Shown here: piece by piece, positions 34,090-45,577 of the stretch | Position numbering within the stretch: the stretch's first letter is position 1 | How the letters are laid out: each line of letters begins with the position of its first letter | NCBI RefSeq assembly: GCF_000208745.1 | Contig: NC_030853.1 | Coordinates: forward strand, 18,973,424-19,037,423 | Length of the DNA stretch: 64,000 nucleotides | DNA from: Theobroma cacao | Taxonomy: Eukaryota; Streptophyta; Magnoliopsida; Malvales; Malvaceae | Direction: 5' to 3' | The notes under the pieces: model-generated | What the model was told of the DNA's origin: nothing | Database searches by the model: none | What the model saw: only the letters and a program-made list of their open reading frames with translations | Translations under genes and position numbers: made by a program

Positions 34090-35990
34090 AAAGTTAAAGT
34101 TGGCAATGTGGATGAAAGGATAGCTTTGTTGGAAAAACATATTGACTTTACTAACAAAATATGCGATACTAGAGATTTAACAGAGGAATAAACTAAGATG
34201 AAAAAAATTCAAATGCAAAAGCTATGGAGAGTTGCCCGACATAGAGAATCATTGTGGAGACAAAAATCACGGGTTAGATGGATAGCCAAGGGAGATAAAA
34301 GTACCAAATTTTATCATAGGAAGGCCAAGGTGAGGGCAAATAAAAATCACGTTAGTGGTGTTTTTAGGGATGGGAGATCTTAAGGACGTGGAGGAAGCAG
34401 CTGTTGATTATAAAACCTAAGAAATTGAAGGAAGCAACTGTTGAATATTTCAAGAAACATTTCGTAAGCCACCCTTAATGTAGACCTCTCTTGGAGACCG
34501 TGGCGGATCACGGATTTTGTATGAATGGTTAAAAATTAATCTTATATGTTAATGGACCTAGTCAATGATTCAATTCCGAATAAAAAATTAATCACTTTTG
34601 AAATGAAATAAAATTATAACATAAAATTTCATTAATAATGTATCAAATTCATCAACATAAATATATATAAAGCAGAAAGAAAAATTAACATTAAATTTCA
34701 CATTAGGTAAATTTATAATATAAAATTTCATTAACAATTTAAATATAAGTTTTCAAATTTACCAATATAAATGGAGAAATTACAAAAAAATTAACATTAA
34801 TTTTCACAAATGAAAACAAGGAAAAAAAGGAGAAAAAAGAAAAGAAAATTAATTGAAAAAAAATTGAGCACATAAAATTTTATTAACAATTTAAATATAA
34901 ATTTTCAAATTCACTATTATAAATAGAGAAAGCAAAAAGAAAGTTAACATTGAAATTTAGCAAATAGAGAAAGCATAAAGAAAAAGTATCATTAGTCTTA
35001 AATACTTGAAAAAAAAATTGAGCCTCAAAGGGATTGAACTCAGCCTTAAAAAATTGATTAAGATGACTTACTATTATTTCAAACCAATATATTTGATTTA
35101 TTTTGGGATGATAAAACTATATATTTTAAATATTATACACATAAAATAAAAGAAATTAAAAATTGATGAGTGGGGGCCGCCATCCCTCTCCCTCGGCCCT
35201 TGCTTGGGGATCTTGAGTTTAATAGATTAGAGCCATAATTGGCAAATGAGCTAGAAGAGCCATTTACGAGAGAGCAATTGAAGGTGACTATTTGGGATTG
35301 TGGTGGATCAAAGGCTTCGAGTCTCCATGGATATAATTTCAACTTCTACAAAAAAATGTGGCCTTTGCTCGGTGAGGATTTAAAGGATTTCATTTCTGAT
35401 TTTCATCATCGAGGGAAGTTGGAGAAGGGCTTAAATTCCTCCTTTATAATCCTCATTTCGAAAATTAATTAATAATCCCACCTTTTAAGGAGTTTGGACC
35501 CATTAGCTTGATAAATTTCCTTTACAAAATCTTGGCAAAAATACTCGCAAATAGGTGAAATCAGAATATCAAAGTGTCTCTATTAGTGGGAGGTAAAAAT
35601 TATGAATGGTATTTACCTGTCAAAGAGGTCATCCATAGTATGTCTAAGAGGGTAGTATTGAAAATCGACTTCAAGAAGACGTATGATTGTCTTGATTGGA
35701 ATTTCCTGACGACAGTTATGAAAAAAAATGGGTTTTATTGAGAGGTGGCTCTTTTGGATTATGGAATGCATATCAATAATCCAGTTGTAGTATTAATTAA
35801 CAGACCGATAATAAAAAAGTTTTCAACTTTCAAAGGATTTGAGACAAGGTGACTCATTATCTCCCTTCCTTTTTACCATACTGGAGGAAACACTTCATGT
35901 GCTATTACTCAAAGCCGAATTTGCTCACCTTTTCAATGGCATTAGAATCCCCTCACCTCAACGCATCATGTCCCTCAAACTTGAATTACC
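34090..35990 (+). pseudogene. L1-type LINE, reverse-transcriptase region (truncated, interrupted)
   Basis: Blocks in order: WRQKSRVRWIAKGDKSTKFY (34198-34383), the conserved linker between endonuclease and RT. Then PFTREQLKVTIWDCGGSKAS and KGLNSSFIILISKIN (35239-35472), RT motif 1. Next VVLKIDFKKTYDCLDWNFL (about 35650-35710), RT motif A. Last SLSPFLFTILEETLHVLLLK and NGIRIPSPQ (about 35855-35970), motif B. The endonuclease, the catalytic FADD block and the poly-A tail are missing. A 705-bp insertion (34498-35202) and several frameshifts break it. Plant L1 elements are the closest match. Confidence 0.85.
34498..35202. mobile_element. 705-bp AT-rich insertion in the LINE, probable hAT-type non-autonomous element
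   Basis: Flanked by CTTGGAGA (34490-34497) and CTTGGGGA (35203-35210), a 7-of-8 match that fits a hAT-type 8-bp TSD. Both ends carry TGGCGG in inverted orientation close to the border (GTGGCGGATC on the left, GGCCGCCATC on the right). The interior is AT-rich with TTCATTAA-type short repeats and no coding sequence. Excising it restores LINE spacing. Confidence 0.6.
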
Positions 35991-35993
35991 TCA

Positions 35994-36878
35994 GGGCATG
36001 CTTGGTTAGGAGGAATGGAATAGCCATTCCTCCCGTATTCTCATTCTTGATATAAAACTGCATTTGGTTTAATAGAATTACTATTCTTCAGAATAACCAT
36101 TCCAAGAGAAACCTGAATAGCCATTACCAAGGCCCTCCTTAATAATAGCTATTCCAAATTGTTAGGAATAAGAAAAGAAGTTGATTAGATAAATATACTC
36201 TTTTACAATTTAAAAAATTACCTTATAAAAAAAAAAACTAAACCTATTTTTTTTTCTTTCTCTTCCTCACGTCTTCTCTCTCTAAAGCACAAAAGACACA
36301 AAAATTTTTACTTCATTTTCAAAAAAAGGGAAATGAAAATATTTAAATATTATTTAANTGCAAATTAGTTAAAATTATTAATATTTGAATTATAATAGTA
36401 TTTAAATTATAAATAAGAATATTAATATTTTAAATAAATTATTAATTGTTAATATTTAAAAACTAAGATAAAAATATATTATTAATATTATAATAAAATA
36501 TGTTTGTATTTTAGTGAAAATATTATTTAATTATAGTAAAAGTTATTTTGATTTTATTGCTCAGAATATTTTTATCTTTTAACAAAACAAATTTTTTAAT
36601 TTTAATAAAGAGTATTTTTTCTCATCATAATATTTTTGTTTTTTAATTAAAAAATCTTTAAATTTAATAAAGGGTATTTTTATCATTTATCCATTATTCC
36701 TTAATCATTCTTAAAATTATTCACACCAACCAAATAATGGAATAAGTAATAATAGCAATTTTTATCCTATTCCATTCCCATGAACCAATCTACATAATAG
36801 CTATTCTTCTTCTATTTTATTCTCTTGGAATGACTATCCTATTCCCATTCTATTCTTTTTAATAAACCAAGCATGCTA
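35994..36878. mobile_element. AT-rich terminal-inverted-repeat element, copy 1
   Basis: The left end GGCATGCTTGGTTAGGAGG and the right end (reverse complement AGCATGCTTGGTTTATTAA) are inverted repeats followed by matching GGAATAG-type blocks. 3-bp TCA flanks both sides (35991-35993, 36879-36881). The interior is very AT-rich and non-coding, with one ambiguous base at 36358. Related to 55595-56974. The 3-bp TSD would fit a PIF/Harbinger-like element, but the class is uncertain. Confidence 0.65.
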
Positions 36879-36975
36879 TCATTTGGTTGCACCTCCTAGG
36901 TGAGTGTGGACTGATCAACTATTGAGGCCATTTCTCTCTTTTGCCAATTGACTGACATACATACCCACTGTCATG

Positions 36976-37471
36976 TGCCGAGACATTTGCTTATCATCAT
37001 GTGGCCTTGAATTTTGAAATACACACTCACTAAGCTCAAGCCCACCAACAAAACCAATTAAGAACACGCAATGGTTCTTGAAGCAACACAAAAGCAGTAA
37101 AAATAAGAGGAAGAGAGAGAGCTTGAAAGTAAAGAGTATATATTCTCAACCTTGGTGTGCGTAAGAAATGACAAGATGAAGTATTTATAGGCTTGCTTGG
37201 CCCCCTCATCTAGCTATTTACAATTTGAATTCAAAATAAATGATATGGTTAAGGTATTCAAATTTGAATGATTATCCTATCTATAATATTCAAATTTGAA
37301 TACTAATCATAAATTTATTCAAATTTAAAATTACATCAACCAATAAAGAGTTTAAATCCATCAGGACTCTTCCAAGGGTGTATTGACACTTCTTCCTTGG
37401 CACGCACCTGTTTGGGCTGCTGGCTTGCTAGTGTGCCTAGGTTGTCTGGTATGAACTCTTGGATTCTAACA
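36976..37471 (-). mobile_element. Solo copia-type LTR, TSD TCATG
   Basis: 496 bp. On the minus strand it starts TGTTAGAATCC and ends GTCTCGGCA, flanked by perfect TCATG repeats at 36971-36975 and 37472-37476. A GCCTATAAATAC box on the minus strand (about 37177-37188) fits an LTR promoter. No second copy is in the window. Confidence 0.75.
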
Positions 37472-37476
37472 TCATG

Positions 37477-38660
37477 CACCTGCCTCATTTGCATTCTATT
37501 GCAAAGGTTTAAATTCTTCTCTGATTATTTATTTATTGCTTCTCCTACTCTCCTTTGTTAAACTTTTTCAAGAACTTTGTATCCTATAGCATAAGATCAG
37601 ATGCTAAGATTATTGTTGTCTTCTTTGCACTTTCTTTTCTTCACTCTTTGCAAAATTACCTCTATCCTTCTCTTCTCATTGTCTCTAATCTCTCTCTCTC
37701 TTCTCTATTTTTTCTACTCCCTTTCTTAAATGTCTCGTCTCACATAACAACCATGGCCCCCGCCACTGTCAGCCACCTGGCTCCAAACACTATTTGCAAT
37801 TCAGCATTTGCAGGAGCAAGAGAAGCTTGGACTCTCCTCAAAGCAGTTATCTTGATCTCTCTACAGATTTTAAAATCCTTGTTTCTTTAGTGAATGATCC
37901 GTACATCCAAACTTTGTACTGGGAAGTTGATGCAGTGCTTCATGCATCAGGCGTCTTTAGAATCTCAACTCTTCATTCAGGTTATGTCATGTTTGTCCTG
38001 GAGGAATTGAATTATATATAGCATTGACTAGGGTTGCAAAAAAAGACAAACCTCAATTCTTCCAATTAAGTCCTAACTCCCAACTAAATAATGGCATAAA
38101 CAACTACTGCTTGCTGATATAAAATGTTCAAATCATTATTTGATAGATCACCCAAGTCCTACAAGTAAAAAGCAAGCTGATCATCTTTTAATAGCAATTG
38201 ACATTTTGGCGAGCATCCCTCATGCTTTACTTGAAAACAAATAACTAGTTCAGTTACTAATGCACATTCAACTTTGCTCTGTGTTTCTTGGTGGGGGGAT
38301 TGGCAGAGGTTCCTGCTATAGATGCTGATGCTTAATACTGATCTTGAACCTATGCTTTATAGTGAGAATTTTATATATATTTCTGAAACGTATAGTGGAG
38401 GGAGCAGCTTAGAAAGCTCTCTATAAGAATTATTGGTTATTTTATATATATCACTATTTAGGTACAAACTACTTAATGAAAATAAAGTTTATATATCTAA
38501 TTGATTATTTTTAAATTTCAGATACTAAATCAATAGTTTCACTATAGTTTGGATACTAACTATCTAATTAACCAAGGCGAAAAGATGTGAATCAAAAAAA
38601 TATGCTCAATAATTGACCTGAGTAAGCAGTGCAAAACACGCTTGAAAATAAAAATGATAC
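37477..38660. other. Unassigned region with a CT-rich leader and short ORF
   Basis: On the plus strand a CT-rich stretch (about 37660-37740) resembling a plant 5' leader precedes ATGGCCCCCGCC at 37753, which opens MAPATVSHLAPNTICNSAFA and ends after about 45 codons. I do not recognise the product. No splice model gave a longer frame by eye. It may be a truncated gene start. Confidence 0.3.
38455..38575. repeat. Dispersed repeat left of Copia B
   Basis: Similar (about 70% by eye) and in the same orientation to 45670-45790, on the other side of Copia B. Shared words include ACTTAATG-AAATAAA and CTATA-TTTG-ATA. Confidence 0.5.
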
Positions 38661-38918
38661 TGATATGAAATATAAATTGAAAAAATTATAAAAAAAAAGT
38701 ATTTAAAGAGAGTAACAAGATTTTATTTTAGTGTGTCTTTACAAAAAAAGTGAGGAGCCTATTTATAGGCTAACAACCCTTTGAACTCTAATACTAATCT
38801 AATTCATCTAAGGTTCAAATCAAATTACACATCTTGTATTTGGTCTATTGAACTGTTTGACTTGGTTTGAACTTCTTCGGCAATAATATAATGGATATTC
38901 ATACATATATTCACAACA
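38661..38918 (-). repeat. Copia B 3' LTR
   Basis: Plus-strand ends TGATATGAAA...TTCACAACA; matches 45328-45577. Confidence 0.87.
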
Positions 38919-39119
38919 CTTCCTCTTAAATGTCCATTATATTAAAAGTATATCTCGTTAAAATCTTATTAAGAAAAAACCTTATGAGAAAAAATTCAAG
39001 TAAGGGAAAAGAGTACATAATTATTTTCAAGAATACGTTTTTGAAATACTATTTCATTAAAAACCTTATTAATAAAACCTAGTTAGAAAAACATTGATAA
39101 AGGAAAAAAGTACACTACG

Positions 39120-39289
39120 TATTTTATATCCCTAACAACTACATTATTTAAGATCTTTAAAATAGTGCATTCCCATATTTTGTACCAACTTTTCAAATGT
39201 TGCAGTAGAAAAGACTTTGGTGAATAAATTTGCTAGGCTGTCATTTGAATGAATTTGTTAAACACTAATACCACCATTTTCATGGAGAT
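39120..39289 (-). pseudogene. Copia B RNase H, C-terminal end
   Basis: Minus-strand reading NLHENGGISV, stop, QIHSNDSLANLFTKVFSTAT, then FEKLVQNMGMHYFKDL. This is the usual end of Tork-type copia Pol. The upstream part resumes at 40912, beyond E2. Confidence 0.85.
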
Positions 39290-40906
39290 TAATAACTCTA
39301 TTTTATAGGGTTATTTGGTCCTAAGTTTCAATATATTTTGTCTAACCGCTTAAGATTTAACTTAAGTATTAATTGTTTTTAGTTGTTTTTTATTTTTATT
39401 TTATTTTAGTTCATTATTATGGGTTCAATTGCATTAGGCTATTTTATGTTATTTTGCTTTAAGTTTAGTTATTATTTAAGTTAAGTTTTATGTTTTTGTA
39501 GGTGTGTTTTGAAAAGAATACCTATTTTGTGAAGGAGATGCATTTTTGGTGCAGACTTCAACTGCATATATTGCATTTTTTTCAGTATATCTTCCACTAT
39601 AGAAGCCCAATTGAAGTTATTATTCAACTATTGGAAAGCTAAGAAGTAGAGCTACAACTTTTATTTTTACCATTTTGACTAGTTCAAATGGAAAAGGGGT
39701 TAAAAATCATGTTAAAATTGAAACATTGTAACAGAGCTTGAAGATCAAGTCAAAAGCCTCGGCGCCGTGGCGCCTTGATGTCAAAAAATGCTTCAAGGGC
39801 CTAAAGGATGCTTGGAGCCGCAGCCACCATCAACCAGCACTGCAATGCTGTAGAGAAAAAACAAAATAAAAAATTAAGAGAAAAAGGTTTAAACGGGGGA
39901 AAAAAACTTCTTGTGCACTTAAATTTCTATATTAACACAATTATGAGCCTATTTAAGCAACCTTTTAAAGCATGTTTTAGCATGAATTAAGTAAGAGTTT
40001 TCTAAAGAAAAAGAGGCATTGAAGCTAGCAAGAAGGCAAGCAAATCAAAGGAGGAATTTCAAATCAAAGAATTGACAAATCTTAGAGTTTTTTTCTTCTT
40101 TAGTTTTCTTTATACTTTCTTGCTTAGTTTTAATATTCATACTTTTTTTGATGATGTTTACATACATTATGTTGAACTAAGTTTTTAATCTAGAATCACA
40201 ATTAAATCCAATGCGTAGTTTGAGTTTTTAATATTCTTTCTTGCTTATGATTGATAGCATTTGAGTTTTTTATTTCAATATTGTTTTTAATACGTCTAAT
40301 TACTTAATCACCAATTAAATTGATTTAGAAACCTAAACAAAACTGAGAAGGGGATTTTAGAGTAAGCCTTGGATAAAATAGCATATATTCAATATCAATT
40401 GCATGAGATGATTGATTTGATTTGCGTGTAGGGTAGACATATACTTACATGTCATATGTAGCCAAAATTAGAGTCTATTCTTAATGAATCTTTCTTAATT
40501 TCAATTCGCATAGACATATAGTAAATTGGTTGAGATAGATATTTTTATAAGAAACTCGACAGAGGCTTATAAATAAATTAAAACTATAGATTAACAACTT
40601 AAACCTATCTAGTAAGTAAAAAAGGAATAGAAGAGATTTAGATAAAATATTGAAGGGATATTGTGGTTCTAGACTTTTGGTTGATTGATTTTAGTTAAAT
40701 TGTTACTTTTGCTATTAGTTTTAATTGTAATTTTAATTTTCTTTTAATTTTCAGTAGTTTTAAATCCAGTTGTTTGGATAAGATTGTGTTGTTTTTATCT
40801 TACTAATTAGCAAAAAGATTTGGTTAATTCTCCGTGAGAACGAACGTTACTTTCATTATATTACTTGTTTACGATACGTGTACTTGCATGGTTTATCCGA
40901 TAAACA
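39290..40906 (+). mobile_element. E2: solo LTR, family E, TSD GAGAT/AAGAT
   Basis: 1617 bp starting TAATAACTCTA and ending GATAAACA. The flanks GAGAT (39285-39289) and AAGAT (40907-40911) differ by one base. Homologous to E1, E3 and E4. It splits the Copia B RNase H domain. The short ORFs at 39808-39990 and 40878-41066 inside or across it are chance. Confidence 0.88.
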
Positions 40907-40911
40907 AAGAT

Positions 40912-42330
40912 CAAGAGTGAAGAAGAGTTTTGGAAAAAAATATTTTGTTCTATCGCCTTTAATGTATCATTCTTTTAATTATGCTATGCAAGCGGTATTA
41001 TCCTCATATAACGTTCTTGGAATTTCCTTCTCAATTGACAAGCCACACGTTTTTCAAATATGTTGAGTTACAGATTTTAATTAGAAAAATTCAAGACTTG
41101 TCTCATGAATTGCTAAAATTTCTATAAGGTTAGAAAAAATAGCAAATATAATTTGTTTTACAAAACACTATGAAATAGCCATACCTCCACATATGAATAA
41201 GTAACTTATCTAGGATCGAGCCTTGCATGGATTAGATAAATATTCTGCATTTGCATAACTAATTAAATTTGATTTTGATACATTTGAATAATATAAGTTC
41301 ATGTCCATTATTCCTCGAAAATATCAGAGTATATGTTTAATTCTATTCCAATGTCTTCGAGTTGGAGAAGAATTATATCTTGTTAATAAATTAATAGCAA
41401 ATGATATATTAAGTTGTGTATTGCTAACAAGATAAATTAGTGCCCGAATTGCACTAAGATATGATACTTCAGGATCAAGAAGTTCTTCATCATCCCCACG
41501 AGCTCGGAATGGGTCTTTTTTTACATCTAATGACCTTACAACCATTGGTGAACTTAATGGATGTGCTTTGTCCGTATTAAATTATTTTAACACTTTTGCT
41601 ATATAATTTGATTGATGGGAAAAAAATTCCATTTCTTAAGTGCTCAATTTGAAAACTAAAAACAAAAATTTGTTTTTTCCAAGGTATATGGTCTCAAATT
41701 CTTTCTTTAAGTGATCCACGACTTTTGATAACTCTTCAAGAGTTCCAATAATTTTTAGGTCATCAACATAAACAGCAATTATCACAAATTCATATATGAA
41801 TCTTTTTATAAAAACACATGAACATATAGGATCATTTTTATAGTCTTCTTTTAATAAATATTCACTAAGGCGATTATATCACATGCATCTAGATTGTTTT
41901 AATCCATATAAAGATTTATTTAATTTAATCAAATAAATTTTTCAAGAATTCAAATTTTATGCTTCAAGCAATTTAAATCCTTTAGGGATTCTCATACAAA
42001 TATAGTTATCAAGTGAGCCATATAAATAGGTTGTAACTACATTCATTAAAAGTATTTCAATCTTTTCATATATTGTCAGACTAATTAAAATAAAATTATA
42101 ATTACATTCACCACAAAAGAATATGTCTCTTCATAATCAATACTAGATCTTTGGGTAAAACCTTGTGCAACAAATCATACTTTATATCTCATAATCTCAT
42201 TTTTCTCATTTCATTTTCGTATAAATACTCATTTATATCCCATTGGTTTTACAACATTTGGTGTACGAACTACAAGTCCAAAAACTTCACGTTTTGCAAG
42301 TGAATTGAATTTCACTTTAATTGCGTCTTT
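40912..42330 (-). pseudogene. Copia B reverse transcriptase and first part of RNase H (broken)
   Basis: The minus-strand RT core gives VIIAVYVDDLKIIG with the YVDD at about 41759-41770 intact. 41324-41545 reads DDEELLDPEVSYLSAIRALI and YLVSNTQLNISFAINLLTRY, the copia block before RNase H. The part at 40912-41080 is the RNase H core around the family's GDRTK block. Many frameshifts. Confidence 0.84.
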
Positions 42331-42639
42331 TCACATTGACCAATCATTTCAATGTTTACATTCTTCAATAAATATAAGTTCCAGATCTTTATTTTTCTTT
42401 CAAAATATTGAGCGGTATATTATATATAAAAATATCATCGATGCTTATTTAATTCCAATTTCATCTTTTCCCATCATGACATAATTTATCAATATCTCTT
42501 TAATCTCAATGATTTCAAGTACTTAAATTTCTTCTAAAATTTTATTAATTATGTCAAGGGTCTTTTTTGGGGTTTATGTTTCCTTTTTTAGACCATCTTG
42601 AATATTTGGTCTTGTTTTTTCAAAGATTTTATCTTTTGA

Positions 42640-42960
42640 ACTTATTGATCTCCCACGCTTCTGGCGTACCTTATCCTATAGGGACACCAATTCTAATATA
42701 AGCTTTTGCACCTAATATATGAGATTTAGTTATTCTCTTTAGATCAGTAAATACATTTGGCAACTGAGTTGCTATATTTTTCAAATGAATTATATTTTGA
42801 ACTTCAAGCTCAAATTGATTGGTGTGAGGATCACAACTAAATAATAATAATAATAATAATAACAATAATAACAACAACAACAATAATAATAACAATAATA
42901 ATAATAATACATTCCAAGATATCTCCTTTTCTAGTTGTTTATTTTCTTTCTTCAATGTTG
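42640..42960 (-). pseudogene. Copia B integrase/RT linker with poly-Leu microsatellite
   Basis: The open frame reads KKENKQLEKEISWNV, then about 30 leucine codons, then CDPHTNQFELEVQNIIHLKN and FTDLKRITKSHILGAKAYI. The outer blocks match the conserved copia linker, so the microsatellite grew within the reading frame. This is not a separate gene. Confidence 0.85.
42838..42910. repeat. AAT/AAC trinucleotide microsatellite
   Basis: About 24 units of AAT with interspersed AAC on the plus strand, encoding Leu (TTA/TTG) on the minus strand in the Copia B frame. Confidence 0.95.
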
Positions 42961-43760
42961 GAAAAATTGTTTCATTAAAATGACAGTAGGTAAACTTTAT
43001 CGTGAATAAATCTCCTTTTAAGGGTTATAAGTATTTAATGATATATAGAAATTCATATCCAACATATATTCCCAACCTCTTTTGAGAACCCATTTTTATA
43101 CGTTGTGGTGAAGCAATCTGAGCATATATTGCATATCCAAAAATTCCGAGATAGGAAATATTTGATTTTCAACCATAAACCAATTATGTATAAGGGAATT
43201 TATAATAACTCGTTGGCCTGATGCATACAAGTGCTACTACATCCAAAATGGTATACCTCCAAATAGAAATTGAGAGCTTAGATTTAATAAACAATGGTCT
43301 TACAATTAGCTGAAAATGTTTAATAAACGATTCTTCTAGACCGTTTTGTGTATAAACATAAGCAACAGGCAGTTCAATAGTTATTCCAGTTAATATACAA
43401 TATTCATTAAAGGCTTGAGATGTAAATTCACTAACATTGTAAAGACCAATAGTCTTTATTGCATAATTAGGAAAATGTGCTTGCAAACGAATGATTACAA
43501 ATGCTAATTTGTAAGTTGATAATAAGCACAAATGTGACCATCTAGTCGATGCATCAATTAAAACTGTAAAATATCTAAATAGTCTACATGGTGGATATAT
43601 GAATATACATATATCACTCTGAATATGTTTAAAAAAATGAAAGAGATTCAATCTCAACTTTAGCTAGTGATGATCTTATAATTAATTTGTCTTCAGAGCA
43701 AGCAGCACATCGGAATTTATTAGATTGAAAAACCTTCTAGTTTTTCAATGGATGACTATA
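42961..43760 (-). pseudogene. Copia B integrase (broken)
   Basis: 43184-43657 reads QSDICIFIYPPCRLFRYFTV, LIDASTRWSHLCLLST, then TIGLYNVSEFTSQAFNEYCI and VAYVYTQNGLEESFIKHFQL. These correspond to the catalytic core: the DASTRWSH block is kept, but RLDNAGEFTSQ-like residues read LYNVSEFTSQ, so the catalytic Asp is lost (Asn). Confidence 0.85.
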
Positions 43761-43779
43761 TGTACTTTCAATAATTTTT

Positions 43780-44410
43780 TGCATCATTATTTATTTGAGA
43801 TAGCCTAACTAGTCATGCCAAACATTAAAATCATTAGTAAATTTATAGTTTACTATAGCATAAGTTTTTATCATTCTAATTTTTGTGTAATACATTCTAG
43901 AGGACAAAATGAGTATTTTTTCCAATACATACTTTTTACCCGAGACAATAAATGTAATATAAAGGTATTTAGTGTCTCTTTCATTTGTTGCCTCAATATA
44001 ATATCCAGTAAGCAAATATCTTTAAAATTTAATAAATTTTTTTGAGACTTAGTGAAAAATAATGCATTCTCTGTTATGAACTTTGTTCTTCTAGGAAGTA
44101 AAAGATTAGCTCTTCCATAGCCTTCAATTAATCTTATACTACTAAATATTATATTGACATTGATTTCTTCCATTGTCAAGTGGATAAAATATTTCTTTTC
44201 TTTAAATAGAGTGTGCATTGTAGCAATGTCTGCTAGACTTATATTTGCATTGTTGATCTTGGATCCAACAAGATGAATATCAATATTTTTCTTCAATAAA
44301 ATACGATACATAATAAGAAACTTACAAGTTGACATAAGAAAACAATAAATATATAATTTACTAATTAAAACACATAATAAAAACATATCATTTAAATATA
44401 ATGATAACAT
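43780..44410 (-). pseudogene. Copia B protease and pre-integrase (broken)
   Basis: An open minus-strand frame (43871-44410). It carries blocks such as NANISLADIATMHTLFKEKK and INVNIIFSSIRLIEGYGRAN, matching the copia protease region after its active site. It continues to ITENALFFTKSQKNLLNFKD and the pre-integrase start. Confidence 0.8.
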
Positions 44411-44419
44411 ATAAAAATA

Positions 44420-45320
44420 TCTTTATGATAAAGTTATACTAAAATATACCAACAAACTATTAAGAAATTTCATTCTTGAATATTTCCATCGCCAATCAAA
44501 TGATCAATTCTTCTTTCAAGATGGACAAGAAAATCTACAACATCTTGATGTATTATATCAACTTGGTCATGGTTAAAATCATCTTGGACAAAATTTACTT
44601 CGATATTTTTTTCTTTTAGCATTCAGTGATACTTGATAAAGTTTAACATTTATTTCTTTTTAGCATTCAGTGATACTTGATAAAGTTCAACAAGATGTTT
44701 TGACATACAATAAATACGTAACCAATGACTTTTCATGCCACATTGATGACAAAACATTTTCTATATTTCTTTTATTCTGTCTATTTTGTCTTTTTTTTAT
44801 TGGATCTCTTCACTATTCATCAACTTTTAAAAGTATTCGTCAATTTCTAATAGGTTAAAAACTATTCATCTACTTCTAGTTAGGTTAAAAAGTATTTATC
44901 CACTTCTGCTAGGTTAAAATTATTTATCCATGTCTAGTGGGTAAATGTATTCTTAGAATTATAATAGTGATTAGTGTAATCACCACAATTGCAATTATTA
45001 TGACGACATTTTTCAAGTCCATGACCATAATTATTAAATGATATTATATTCCCTTTAGAGAATGGACGGAGTTCATAATTTTTCATTAGTAGTTATATAA
45101 TAGCAAATTCACTTTTTAATCAAGGAACATAATATAATATATACTACAAGATAGCAAATTCACATTTAAATTAATTTTCTAGGATGAAAACATCAAAGAG
45201 ATATCATCACTTATTTGATTCGATAAAACCAATCAAAAACCAACCATTGAAATCCTTTTGAAGCTTGGAGATAATGGAAACTAAATAACACCAAAACTTG
45301 AGAGATTAAAGAATTGTGCT
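44420..45320 (-). pseudogene. Copia B gag C-terminus with internal duplications (broken)
   Basis: The minus strand near 44690-44760 reads CHQCGMKSHWLRIYC and SKHLVELYQVSLN, the Tork-type zinc knuckle (last Cys of CCHC is Tyr) and following block. The LYQVSLNA segment is duplicated (44-bp period, 44621 and 44665). Nearby, AGGTTAAAA recurs at 44852, 44882 and 44911 (29-30 bp period). Confidence 0.78.
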
Positions 45321-45327
45321 GATAATA

Positions 45328-45577
45328 TGTTATGAAATATAATTTGAAAGAACAACTGTGAGAAAAAGTATTTAGGGAGAATAAGAAGATCTTATTCTAG
45401 TGTATCTTTACAAAAGCAACGAGAGCCTCTTTATAGATTAACAATTCTTTAAATCCGAACTTTAAGCTAATTGAATTTAATGATTCAAATCAAATAACAC
45501 ATCTTGAATCTATCATGCTAGGCTGTTTGATTTGATCTGAACTTCTTGGATCATAACACACACATATATTCATAACA
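45328..45577 (-). repeat. Copia B 5' LTR
   Basis: Plus-strand TGTTATGAAATAT...TTCATAACA; the primer site lies just left of it, at about 45311-45327. Confidence 0.87.

Larger units (their letters stand above)
38661..45577 (-). mobile_element. Copia B: Ty1-copia retrotransposon, minus strand
   Basis: LTRs 38661-38918 (258 bp) and 45328-45577 (250 bp). The minus-strand polypurine tract AAGAGGAAG lies beside the left LTR, and the primer site ATTATCAGCACAA beside the right one. The flanks GATAC and GATGT agree at 3 of 5 bases, so the TSD is decayed. Without solo LTR E2 the length is about 5.3 kb. Domains gag, protease, integrase, RT and RNase H are in order but all broken. The RNase H ending marks a Tork/Tnt1-like copia lineage. 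Confidence 0.9.

Noticed and set aside
35025..35045. GGGATTGAACTC as a tRNA-type B box of a SINE
   Set aside because: No A box or tRNA fold nearby, and the element has hAT-like 8-bp flanks instead.
37555..37890. ORF as a full gene
   Set aside because: The first half is a CT-rich, low-complexity leader; the rest is about 45 codons with no recognised domain and no clear splice continuation.
42671..42955. ORF with a long poly-leucine stretch as a membrane or signal protein
   Set aside because: Its flanks are the copia integrase/RT linker in the same frame; the leucines come from a trinucleotide repeat.
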